Assembly (NCBI GenBank): GCA_009782015.1
Contig: WQUP01000067.1
Location: 1-6,332 of the forward strand
From: Endomicrobiia bacterium
GTDB lineage: Bacteria; Elusimicrobiota; Endomicrobiia; Endomicrobiales; Endomicrobiaceae
Reading direction: 5' to 3'
Length of the DNA: 6,332 nt
Shown here: positions 1-5,479 of the stretch, one piece after another
Layout: each line of letters begins with the position of its first letter
Numbering within the stretch: the first letter of the stretch is position 1
The notes under the pieces: generated by a model
Seen by the model: only the letters and a program-made list of their open reading frames with translations
Databases searched by the model: none
Told to the model about the DNA's origin: nothing
Translations under genes and position numbers: made by a program

Positions 1-2
1 AC

Positions 3-1970
3 GATAATGTTTTAGATATTGCGGAAATATACCAATCAAATGGCGACGGCACATATACGCTCCTGCAAAAAGACAAACCGCAGCAAACAGAACAAACACC
101 CGCCGAGCTTGCTTCCGAAGTGATTTCGCACAAAGACGCAGAGCTTATAAATAAGCTTGCGCTTTTAAAGATGAGCGCGCGGCTTATTGCCGGCGTTTTC
201 TTTGTGCGCGATTTGCCTAAACGCATTGCGGCGCTGTTTGCAAAAGACGGAAGAGAATCGGGTAAAAAGCTTTTGGTAAATTATCACTTTATAAAAGAGT
301 CCGGCATAATCGAGGCGATAAAAGAGTTCGGCTCGGCTGCGGCTCTTACTCCGGAAGGTTATGTGAATCTTCCGGTATATGTGATAAACGGAACTCCGGA
401 AAATGACACAATATACGGCTTTAAGCCTGCGGGAGTAAACATAGACGGAGCTCCGCTGTATATAAGCACGGCAAGAAACGCGGTGATAGTTTATGCCAAG
501 GGAGCCGGAAGCGAAGCAATAGACGCCGAGCTTGCGTCAAACAGAAAGATAAACGAAGTTATAAAAACGTTTGCCGGAAAGTCGGTGGGCAAAAATCTTA
601 AAAACATATCGGCCGAATGGATACAAGTGGACAGTTCCGCCGAAGCAAAAGATATTTCTTACTCGGAAAAAACAGGCAATCCCATAGTAAGATACGGTTT
701 GTTTAAAGAAATGCTTAACAGAGGCAAGATTTTCGATTTCACGGCGGCGGTTATAAAGAACAAAAATCAAGACGCTTTTATGCTTGCAAGAGGAACATTT
801 CATTACCTGAGCAACGTAAACAACGCCAAAAGCTTCCGCGCCTACCTCGATACGTATCAAAAAATAGGCAACGGGCAGATTGTAATAAACCCGGATCTTG
901 CCAAAAACATTATAAACGAAGTCGGGGTGAAACAATTTTCTAAATTTTTGAGCGCGGCCGCAAAAGAAGGCGTGAGAGTGCACCTGTTTTCCCCTTCTTC
1001 CGAAATACCCGCGGAATTTAAAGAAGCCGGTTTTGCCGGTTTCCTTTACCATACTGGCGCGGACAAAAAAGAGATCGCGCTGCGCGACTTTACGCTCGGC
1101 TCCGGCCGTGAGAATGATGACATAAAACTCAACAAATATTTGCGCAACTACTCAAAAGACATTGAAGAAGACATTGCGCAGCAGCTGAAAAATTCAACCG
1201 GGCCTATGCTCATAGACAACGCTGATTTCAACAATATGATATCGGAAGAAAGGGATCCCGACGCAATAAGCCGGGTAGTCGCGATATTGTCGGGTCTTAA
1301 AATACTGAAAACTTTCAGCGCTAAAAAAATGGATGCTGCTTTCGCGCGCAATGCCGCAAGGAATTTTGACCTTGCCGATGTGCCGGCTTTTGACGAAGAA
1401 GAAGTGTCTCTGATGATGACAATGTATAACAGCAAGAAATTTGACGACATAATCTCTCTGCTGGGCATTAAGGATCTTACGGACAAAGATTCTCGGGTGA
1501 ATCCGCTATCGGTGTATATGGCTAAACTCAAAAGCCGGACGCAAGATATTGAGGTGCGCAATGCGTTTCTGGAAGGCATGGTAGAGAGAATTTTGACGGC
1601 AAAGGTTTTGAAAGAAGCTTCTAAAGCCGGCGGTTTAGAAAACAGAGACGACGAAATAATTTTAGGCAGGGTTCTTGTTTTGCAGCTTACGGAAAAGACC
1701 GCAGGCAAAGGCGTAAGCATTACTCCGGAAAGCCTTGGAAATACGATGAAAGAGGCTCAGGACAAGCTTTATGCAACGCTGCACGGATCGCAAGAGGGGC
1801 AGCAAAGCCTTATGGAAAAAGCTTTTGATTCAAAAGACCCGCAGGCTATCAATTCCATAATAGAGCTTATCGTTGCGCTGGATGACGAGAGAAGAAAACC
1901 TTTGATAACGGACAAAATAAAACCCGCGATGAACGTGAAAAACTACGAAAGCATGCTGACGGCGGCGTAA
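3..1970 (+). CDS. C-terminal part of a long protein of unknown function (5' end outside window)
   Basis: The frame is open from base 3 to the TAA at 1968-1970, giving 655 visible residues. A GTG at 120 could be taken as a start, but the frame has no stop for the 39 codons upstream and no Shine-Dalgarno precedes the GTG. The gene therefore almost certainly begins outside the window. The upstream part reads NGDGTYTLL followed by a Gln/Thr/Pro-rich linker (PQQTEQTPAE), as between domains of a large multidomain protein. The rest is a soluble-looking mix of Ala/Lys/Glu-rich helices and short beta-rich stretches. I see no clear membrane segment, no nucleotide-binding P-loop and no cysteine cluster, and I do not recognise a family. 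Phrases such as GPMLIDNADF and LHGSQEGQQSLMEKAF may be useful search seeds. Very long orphan proteins of this style occur in Elusimicrobiota and Omnitrophota genomes, but that is only an analogy. A repeat array starts one base after the stop codon. Confidence 0.85.
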   Translation, partial: DNVLDIAEIYQSNGDGTYTLLQKDKPQQTEQTPAELASEVISHKDAELINKLALLKMSARLIAGVFFVRDLPKRIAALFAKDGRESGKKLLVNYHFIKESGIIEAIKEFGSAAALTPEGYVNLPVYVINGTPENDTIYGFKPAGVNIDGAPLYISTARNAVIVYAKGAGSEAIDAELASNRKINEVIKTFAGKSVGKNLKNISAEWIQVDSSAEAKDISYSEKTGNPIVRYGLFKEMLNRGKIFDFTAAVIKNKNQDAFMLARGTFHYLSNVNNAKSFRAYLDTYQKIGNGQIVINPDLAKNIINEVGVKQFSKFLSAAAKEGVRVHLFSPSSEIPAEFKEAGFAGFLYHTGADKKEIALRDFTLGSGRENDDIKLNKYLRNYSKDIEEDIAQQLKNSTGPMLIDNADFNNMISEERDPDAISRVVAILSGLKILKTFSAKKMDAAFARNAARNFDLADVPAFDEEEVSLMMTMYNSKKFDDIISLLGIKDLTDKDSRVNPLSVYMAKLKSRTQDIEVRNAFLEGMVERILTAKVLKEASKAGGLENRDDEIILGRVLVLQLTEKTAGKGVSITPESLGNTMKEAQDKLYATLHGSQEGQQSLMEKAFDSKDPQAINSIIELIVALDDERRKPLITDKIKPAMNVKNYESMLTAA

Positions 1971-2059
1971 AACGGCAGAAGCTGGGAGGCTGGGAAGCTG
2001 GGAAGTTGAGCAAAAACAAGGGCTTTAGTGTCGTTGCTCAGCTTCCCAGCTTCTCAACT
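1971..2059. repeat. Octamer tandem array with inverted copy between convergent genes
   Basis: AACGGCA (1971-1977) directly follows the TAA of the long ORF. Four 8-mers follow at 1976-2007: CAGAAGCT, GGGAGGCT, GGGAAGCT and GGGAAGTT. After a spacer there is TGTCGTT (2029-2035, the reverse complement of AACGACA) and an inverted copy of the array running to 2059. That copy abuts the stop codon of the minus-strand DUF3795 gene at 2060-2062. The whole gap between the two genes is therefore made of this element. Confidence 0.85.
1995..2052. terminator. Possible bidirectional hairpin terminator
   Basis: Bases 1995-2013 pair with 2034-2052 over 19 positions with one G-T wobble and a 20-base loop. It lies between two convergent genes, where a shared terminator is expected. 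On the plus strand a T-rich stretch follows only about 10 bases downstream (around 2061-2070, inside the DUF3795 gene), and no T-run follows on the minus strand. It is thus not a classical intrinsic terminator and may act as a 3' stabilising stem instead. Confidence 0.35.
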
Positions 2060-2401
2060 TCATCTTTTTCTAATGCTTTGCCTTTCGCTTTCCGCCATCT
2101 CTTTGACGTATTGGTCATAGCCTGCTTCTTTTATCCTGTTTATGCAGGCCGCTCTGTCGGAGTTCAAAATAAATCCGACGATTTTTCCTATCATGTTGTT
2201 GAATTTTTTGCATTCTTGAAGCGGAGTCTTATTACAATCGGCGCAGCTTTTGTAGTTGCTGTCAATGCAGCACGCGCGTATTTTGCACCATGCAGCTTTT
2301 ACGTTTTCTTTGCATCCCTTGCACTTGCCTTTGAGATAAGATCCGCATGCCCCGCAGTACAATCCGCAAGCTGCAACAAGATTCGCGTTTTTTACCGCCA
2401 T
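2060..2401 (-). CDS. DUF3795-type cysteine-rich small protein
   Basis: This 113-residue protein has 12 cysteines. It opens with the characteristic CGLYCGAC block (Cys12, Cys16, Cys19), followed by KCKGC (Cys27, Cys30), W38-C39, the C44-C45 pair, CADC (Cys53, Cys56) and Cys64. This ordered spacing is that of the DUF3795 family, whose members are about 100-150 residues long, so the protein looks complete. The family's function is unknown, and the cysteine pairs suggest binding of zinc or an iron-sulfur centre (inference). There is no signal peptide or membrane segment, so it is probably cytoplasmic. The ATG start is supported by AAAGGAG at 2409-2415, 7 bases upstream. It lies downstream of the DtxR-type regulator on the same strand, separated by 233 bp that are mostly a repeat element. 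Co-transcription, or a link to metal handling, is possible but not shown. Confidence 0.9.
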   Translation of the reverse strand: MAVKNANLVAACGLYCGACGSYLKGKCKGCKENVKAAWCKIRACCIDSNYKSCADCNKTPLQECKKFNNMIGKIVGFILNSDRAACINRIKEAGYDQYVKEMAESERQSIRKR

Positions 2402-2436
2402 AAATTTTCTCCTTTTATTTTATTGGAATTTCTCAT

Positions 2437-2635
2437 AACGGCAAGTAATAAGTAAAAAGTAACAAGTAATAAATACCTGCGCTTTGTTTGCATAAAAAAT
2501 ATCTTTAGCCGGACAAAATTGTTTAGCCAAAAATAACTTCAAGCGCTTAAAAAATAAAGTCCGACGACAGATATTTATACCTGTAAAAAAATTTCTTAAT
2601 CTTTAATTTTTACTTGTTACTTATTACTTGCCGTT
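2437..2635. repeat. 199-bp element with 26-bp inverted termini made of AAGTAAN heptamers
   Basis: Bases 2437-2462 (+) and 2635-2610 (-) match at 25 of 26 positions, both beginning AACGGCAAGTAA. The left arm continues as four heptamers, AAGTAAT, AAGTAAA, AAGTAAC and AAGTAAT (2443-2470). The right arm has AAGTAAT, AAGTAAC and AAGTAAA (2629 down to 2609). The 147 bp enclosed has no ORF. It contains the palindrome AAGCGCTT (2541-2548) and an imperfect dyad (2567-2584). The right end falls on the last base of the DtxR-type gene's stop codon. No convincing target-site duplication was found. The structure is MITE-like, but no related transposase is present in the window. Confidence 0.8.
2567..2584. 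other. Imperfect 18-bp dyad inside the inverted-repeat element
   Basis: ACAGATATTTATACCTGT has 8-bp arms with one mismatch around a TT centre. It lies between the DtxR-type gene and the DUF3795 gene. It could be a protein-binding site or only part of the repeat element. The ACAG/CTGT order is the reverse of the E. coli LexA box, so it is not called as one. Confidence 0.3.
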
Positions 2636-3090
2636 TACTTGCCGTTCAAGTAGTCCTTCAAGTTTTCCATATCTTCGGTCTTTGTCAAAAAATGTTCTTT
2701 CAAAAGCATATACAACCTTTCAAGTCTGCGGATGGTTTGGCCGCTTACCAAGTGTTCAATCTCGCAGGCTTCAGCCGCCGCAACATTGCTGTCTATAAAA
2801 AGAAGTTCGCTTAAAAATTTGTACAGTATGTCATGTTTTCTTTGGATTTCATAAGCAACCCTCTCGCCTTCCTCCGTCAAATCCACATATCCGTATTTCT
2901 CATGTATGACAAATCCGCTTTCCGCAAGGAAATTTATTGCGACATTTACGCTTGAACTTTTTACGTCAAGCGCTTTTGCTATGTCGCCGACTCTTGCGTA
3001 CTTTTTTTCTTTTTTAAGAGCGGCAATAGTCTCAAGATAATTTTCAAGAGCCGCGCTTAACTTATTAGTTTCCTGCTCGCCGTTAGCCAT
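2635..3090 (-). CDS. DtxR/MntR-family metal-dependent transcriptional repressor (short form)
   Basis: This 151-residue protein has the two-domain architecture of short DtxR/MntR repressors, without the C-terminal SH3/FeoA-like domain. The winged helix is at about residues 13-75: ARVGDIAKALDVKSSSVNVAINFL is the helix-turn-helix, followed by the wing and LTEEGE. The dimerisation and metal region follows, with RKHDIL (His86) and ACEIEHLVS (Cys109, Glu112, His113). By recalled alignment these match His77, Glu99, Glu102 and His103 of B. subtilis MntR, or Cys102, Glu105 and His106 of DtxR. The Cys is therefore DtxR-like, while Asn17 and Glu20 stand where MntR has Asp8 and Glu11. The ATG start is supported by GAGGT 5 bases upstream and by a clear promoter. 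It probably represses metal uptake genes when Fe2+ or Mn2+ is plentiful, but no transporter target is present here. Its last codons and stop (AACGGCAAGTAA) are part of a repeat array. Confidence 0.93.
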   Translation of the reverse strand: MANGEQETNKLSAALENYLETIAALKKEKKYARVGDIAKALDVKSSSVNVAINFLAESGFVIHEKYGYVDLTEEGERVAYEIQRKHDILYKFLSELLFIDSNVAAAEACEIEHLVSGQTIRRLERLYMLLKEHFLTKTEDMENLKDYLNGK

Positions 3091-3123
3091 TGTTTACCTC
3101 ATATTTTTAGCCTTTGGGTATTT

Positions 3124-3154
3124 TGTTAGGCCAATATAACATGCTCGCCTTACA
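3124..3154. promoter_or_regulatory. Operator-like dyad over the -10 of the DtxR-family promoter
   Basis: TGTTAGGCC (3124-3132) and CGCCTTACA (3146-3154) form an inverted repeat matching at 7 of 9 positions with a 13-bp spacer. It covers the -10 box and most of the -10/-35 spacer. The TTAGGC half-site recalls the TTAGG ends of classical DtxR boxes, so autoregulation is a reasonable inference. The spacing differs from the standard 19-bp DtxR palindrome. Confidence 0.4.
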
Positions 3155-3162
3155 GTTGTCAA
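3133..3162 (-). promoter_or_regulatory. Sigma70-type promoter of the DtxR-family gene
   Basis: Read on the minus strand, TTGACA (3162-3157, a perfect -35) is followed after 18 bp by TATATT (3138-3133, five of six bases of the -10). Transcription would start at about 3126, roughly 35 bases before the ATG. The gene is thus likely transcribed independently of the upstream cupin gene. Confidence 0.75.
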
Positions 3163-3174
3163 GCGTTAAAGACA

Positions 3175-3244
3175 AATAAAATATAAAAAGTAAAATGTAA
3201 AAGTTTTTTACAGCCATTGCCATTGCCGTTATTTTACTTTTTAT
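3175..3244. repeat. NNTAAAA heptamer array with inverted copy at the cupin gene's 3' end
   Basis: Four heptamers lie at 3175-3202: AATAAAA, TATAAAA, AGTAAAA and TGTAAAA. The 14-mer ATAAAAAGTAAAAT (3183-3196) recurs perfectly in inverted orientation at 3231-3244, where it forms the last codons and stop of the cupin gene. AACGGCA (minus strand, 3230-3224) lies 3 bases after that stop. A small hairpin (3196-3202 with 3206-3212) sits in between and might weakly terminate the cupin transcript. Confidence 0.75.
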
Positions 3245-3587
3245 CTTTTGCCCGTTTTCCTAAATGCAGCGCAAGCCAAACGCATTTTGGCTTTGAACTT
3301 GTGTATTCTATCCTGTGCCTGACATGCTTTGGTATCAGCAGATAATCGCCGGCTTTAAGAGCTATGCTCTTCTTTTTATAAAAACCTATCTTTGCGCGGC
3401 CTTTGAGTACTATTACAAATTCCTCATACTTTTGGTCATACCAAAAACCTTCCGGGCTTTTTGCGCCGTTTGAAACGATTTGCTCGACAACAAAATTCCT
3501 GCCGGAAATTTTCTTTCCGGCAAGAGTTTTGGAAACTTCGTTTCCATTTTTAATTTTATGAAATTTAAATATATTGCGTGTTTTCAC
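3234..3587 (-). CDS. Small single-domain cupin protein
   Basis: This 117-residue protein has one cupin beta-barrel. Motif 1 is degenerate: FWYDQKYEEFVIVLKGRAKIGF (residues 48-69) has Tyr-Asp-Gln in place of the usual His-X-His, but keeps Glu55/56 and Gly63. Motif 2 is GDYLLIPKHVRHRIEYT (residues 80-96), with Gly80, Pro86 and His91. This WYDQ...GD..IP...RHR...WLALH pattern is that of a widespread family of short cupins of unknown substrate. Gln52, Glu56 and His91 could hold a metal ion (inference). The chosen start is a GTG at 3587-3585. An overlapping ATG (3589-3587) is out of frame and meets TGA at once. The nearest purine-rich site (GAGGA) is about 16 bases upstream, which is rather far, so the start is less certain than the gene. 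A repeat element lies directly upstream, and the stop codon sits within a heptamer array. Confidence 0.88.
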   Translation of the reverse strand: MKTRNIFKFHKIKNGNEVSKTLAGKKISGRNFVVEQIVSNGAKSPEGFWYDQKYEEFVIVLKGRAKIGFYKKKSIALKAGDYLLIPKHVRHRIEYTSSKPKCVWLALHLGKRAKDKK

Positions 3588-3610
3588 ATTATTATTGATA
3601 TATCCTCTGA

Positions 3611-3711
3611 AATTGTCATCCTGAGGCGCATTTATGCGCCGAAGGATCTAGACGAGAGAATGATTATTGCCTGGATGCTTCGCTAACAGCCGCTCAGCAT
3701 GACGGACAATT
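3611..3711. repeat. REP-like palindromic element (TCATCCTGAGG...GAAGGATC type)
   Basis: The ends are AATTGTCATCCTGAG (3611-3625) and CTCAGCATGACGGACAATT (3693-3711), imperfect inverted copies of one another. Two stem-loops lie inside. In the first, ATCCT (3618-3622) pairs with AGGAT (3643-3647) around a perfect 6-bp stem, GGCGCA/TGCGCC (3625-3640). In the second, ATGCT (3675-3679) pairs with AGCAT (3696-3700). I recall the GTCATCCTGAG...CGAAGGATCT core as a common intergenic repeat in many bacterial phyla, from memory only. It lies upstream of the cupin gene and must contain or displace its promoter. Confidence 0.75.
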
Positions 3712-3724
3712 CGTTTAAAGGCAA

Positions 3725-3784
3725 CCCTCCCCCTTCCCATCTCCATCGGCATGGAGAGGGACTTGTAAAGCAAGAGGGTGAGGG
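3725..3784. repeat. CCCTC-type hairpin repeat
   Basis: A C-rich left part (CCCTCCCCCTTCCC, 3725-3738) faces a G-rich right part (GAGGGTGAGGG, 3774-3784). In the centre there is a perfect 7-bp stem, TCTCCAT (3740-3746) with ATGGAGA (3751-3757), around CGGC. It resembles the widespread CCCTCACCC...GAGAGGG intergenic repeats of many bacteria. No gene was seen in it. Confidence 0.6.
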
Positions 3785-3872
3785 CGGTGTCGTTAACTCC
3801 ACTCTTCACACTCCACACTCCTTTTAACGACAGTTTGGAGTTTAACGGCAGTGTGGAGAGTGGAGTTGTTGT

Positions 3873-3897
3873 GTTTTGGGGACAATGTCCCCAAAAC
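3873..3897. other. Near-perfect palindrome, 12-bp arms
   Basis: GTTTTGGGGACA and TGTCCCCAAAAC flank a single A at 3885. It is nested in the larger inverted repeat. As RNA it would form a stable stem with a short loop. No T-run follows directly on the plus strand, so it is not called as a terminator. Confidence 0.7.
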
Positions 3898-3907
3898 TTA
3901 TTAACAG

Positions 3908-3926
3908 GTTTTCGCAAAGCGAAAAC
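3908..3926. other. Perfect 8-bp hairpin with AAA loop
   Basis: GTTTTCGC (3908-3915) and GCGAAAAC (3919-3926) pair around AAA. Its 3' arm overlaps the inner end of the large inverted repeat (3922-3963), so the two structures compete for bases 3922-3926. Confidence 0.65.
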
Positions 3927-4024
3927 ACAACAACTCCACACTTCACACTCCAAACTCCAAACTATTTATTATTACACTGAAATTATACTCTTTAATTTTT
4001 TTAAATCAAAAACAGGAAGCTCCT

Positions 4025-4053
4025 TTTACCTGTTCTCTATTTTCTGCTATAAT
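4025..4053 (+). promoter_or_regulatory. Sigma70-type promoter with extended -10 for the exporter operon
   Basis: TTTACC (4025-4030, four of six -35 bases), a 17-bp spacer, and a perfect TATAAT (4048-4053) preceded by TGC (extended -10). Transcription would begin at about 4060, giving a leader of roughly 22 bases with the ribosome site AAGGAAAAGG (4070-4079) before the ATG at 4082. The repeat block at 3611-3965 lies just upstream and outside this transcript. Confidence 0.75.
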
Positions 4054-4081
4054 TTTGCATAAAATAATCAAGGAAAAGGCA

Positions 4082-5479
4082 ATGAAAAAAGTACTCTGTC
4101 TGGCGTTTTTAATATCGCTTCCTTTAAACGCATTCGCCGAGCAGGGACAGCTGACGCTCGGGCAGGCTATAGATACGGCTCTTAAAAATAATCCGGCAAT
4201 AAAGGCCGCCATGGAAACAGCCTCGGGCTTTGCGCACGGCGCAAGCGCAGCCAAAAGCGCGTATCTTCCGCGCATCGACGTAACGGCTTTGGCGTCAAAG
4301 ATAAACGAACCGATAACGCTCGATCTAAACGACGTGCGTTCGGCCATAATAAGCGCAAGCGTAGCCTCAAACGCCGGAGCAACGCCGGGGCTTGCCGGCG
4401 CGCTTGACGCGTCTCTTCCGTCTTTTGAGAAAAAAATGCTCGATGACACTTTTGTGCGCGTCATGGCTACCTTTGTTCAGCCTATTTTTACCGGCTTTAA
4501 AGCGTCGGCAAACACCGAAGTCAAAAAGCTCCGCAAAGACGCCGCCGAAATAAATCTCGACAACGCTAAAAACTCCGTCATAACGTCCGTGGTGGAAGAT
4601 TATTACAGGCTTATGCTTGCCCGCCAGACCGCTGACATCCGCGCGGAACTTCAGGCAAGCCTTGAAAATCACGTTGAAAACGCCCAAAAACTTTATGACC
4701 ACGGCATAATCTCAAAATCCAACCTGTTAAGAGCCGAGGTCGCGCTTGCCGACGCAAAAAGAGATTATCAAAAAGCTTTAATGGACGCGGAACTTGCGGC
4801 AATTCTTTTGAGCAGCGCTCTCGGCGCTGCGGCAAATCAAGATTTCGATCTTGCAGGCCCAATGGAGATGCTGCCGGGGCAGCAGGATCCTTCTTTTTAC
4901 GTTTCAAAAGCCGAAAGCCGCAACAGCTCGCTGAAACTTTTGGAGATCGAAAAGAAAATGCTGCGGCAAAAATACAGGGCTGCCGCGGGAAATCTTCTGC
5001 CAAATATTGCGGCTGTCGGAGAATATCAGATTCTTCAGGACAAACTTACCATGTTTGAGCCCGAGTGGGCGCTGGGGCTTACCGCCTCTATAAACGTTTT
5101 CTCGGGCGGCTCGGATATAAACGAAATGAAGGCCGCAAAGTCCGAAATAGCCGCCGCGCAGGAACGCGAAAACGACGTCAGAAATCTCGTGCGCACCGCA
5201 GTGCAAAAGTATCTTCACCAATGCGAAAGCGCAAAAAAAGATTACGAAGCGCTTGCAAGCGGCGCGGATCTCGCAAAAGAAAATCTCAAACTTTCCGAAG
5301 CTTCGTTTAGAGAAGGGCTTGCCACGTCTCTTGAAGTGGTGGACGCGGAACTTGCGGCAACAAGAATAAAAATAGAAAAAGCCAAAGCAATATTCGACTA
5401 CAACAGCGCTTACGCAAATCTGCTGGCGATATGCTCGCTGTCTCAAAATCTCGCAAACGTTTCGGAGGAATCAAAATGA
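4082..5479 (+). CDS. TolC-family outer-membrane efflux protein
   Basis: This 465-residue protein has a Sec signal peptide, MKKVLCLAFLISLPLNAFA, with likely cleavage after Ala19 (AFA/E). The mature part has the duplicated outer-membrane efflux protein (OEP) fold. LTLGQAIDTALKNNPAI opens the first repeat, and AAKSAYLPRIDVTA precedes the first barrel strands, including DLNDVR. QPIFTGFKASANTE returns to the periplasmic helices. The second repeat has GNLLPNIAAVGEYQ, the strand LTASINVFSGGSD and the terminal GLATSLEVVDAELAATRIKIEKA helix. The length is normal for the family. It would form a trimeric channel from outer membrane to periplasm. The frame runs upstream to a TTG at 4055, but that codon overlaps the promoter start region. 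The ATG at 4082 has a good ribosome site and begins the signal peptide. It overlaps the adaptor gene downstream by ATGA. The exported substrate cannot be told from the sequence. Confidence 0.95.
   Translation: MKKVLCLAFLISLPLNAFAEQGQLTLGQAIDTALKNNPAIKAAMETASGFAHGASAAKSAYLPRIDVTALASKINEPITLDLNDVRSAIISASVASNAGATPGLAGALDASLPSFEKKMLDDTFVRVMATFVQPIFTGFKASANTEVKKLRKDAAEINLDNAKNSVITSVVEDYYRLMLARQTADIRAELQASLENHVENAQKLYDHGIISKSNLLRAEVALADAKRDYQKALMDAELAAILLSSALGAAANQDFDLAGPMEMLPGQQDPSFYVSKAESRNSSLKLLEIEKKMLRQKYRAAAGNLLPNIAAVGEYQILQDKLTMFEPEWALGLTASINVFSGGSDINEMKAAKSEIAAAQERENDVRNLVRTAVQKYLHQCESAKKDYEALASGADLAKENLKLSEASFREGLATSLEVVDAELAATRIKIEKAKAIFDYNSAYANLLAICSLSQNLANVSEESK
5464..5469 (+). promoter_or_regulatory. 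Ribosome binding site inside the TolC-family gene that fixes the adaptor start
   Basis: GGAGGA lies 6 bases before the ATG at 5476, within the last codons of the upstream gene. It supports this ATG over an in-frame start at 5431. With the ATGA overlap it indicates translational coupling. Confidence 0.8.

Larger units (their letters stand above)
3788..3965. repeat. Composite GGAGTGT-heptamer element with about 42-bp inverted arms
   Basis: Bases 3832-3877 and 3922-3963 are inverted copies. The outer 12 bases AGTTTGGAGTTT match perfectly and the inner 28 match at 26 positions. They are separated by AACGGC on the left against GG on the right. The 44 bp between the arms carry further palindromes. 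In addition, 3795-3821 is a direct repeat of 3932-3958 (25 of 27), so the middle segment can pair with either flank. On the minus strand the array reads in heptamers such as GGAGTGT, GAAGAGT and GGAGTTT. TGTCGTT (3788-3794) and AACGACA (3826-3832) bracket the left array. Confidence 0.85.

Noticed and set aside
120..122. GTG as start of the long plus-strand gene
   Set aside because: The frame is open to the left edge of the window and no ribosome binding site precedes this GTG.
2006..2455. Plus-strand open frame of 149 codons
   Set aside because: It is antisense to the convincing DUF3795 gene, starts inside the repeat array and has no recognisable protein character.
2567..2584. LexA box
   Set aside because: The half-sites are in ACAG...CTGT order, not CTGT...ACAG, and no SOS gene is nearby.
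3587..3589. ATG as start of the cupin gene
   Set aside because: It is in another frame and is followed at once by TGA; the in-frame codon is the overlapping GTG.
3648..3953. Minus-strand open frame of 101 codons
   Set aside because: It is composed entirely of three intergenic repeat families; the translation has no protein-like pattern.
3795..3963. CRISPR-like repeats
   Set aside because: The repeats are short, degenerate, adjacent heptamers in inverted arrangement with no regular spacers and no cas genes.
4055..4057. TTG as start of the TolC-family gene
   Set aside because: It overlaps the predicted transcription start region and would put nine residues before a typical signal peptide; the ATG at 4082 has a good ribosome site.
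3778..4062. Plus-strand open frame of 94 codons upstream of the exporter operon
   Set aside because: It lies in the heptamer hairpin element and crosses the promoter; low-complexity translation with no ribosome site.
5431..5433. Earlier in-frame start of the adaptor gene
   Set aside because: It would place 15 charged residues before the lipoprotein signal; the ATG at 5476 has GGAGGA at the right distance.
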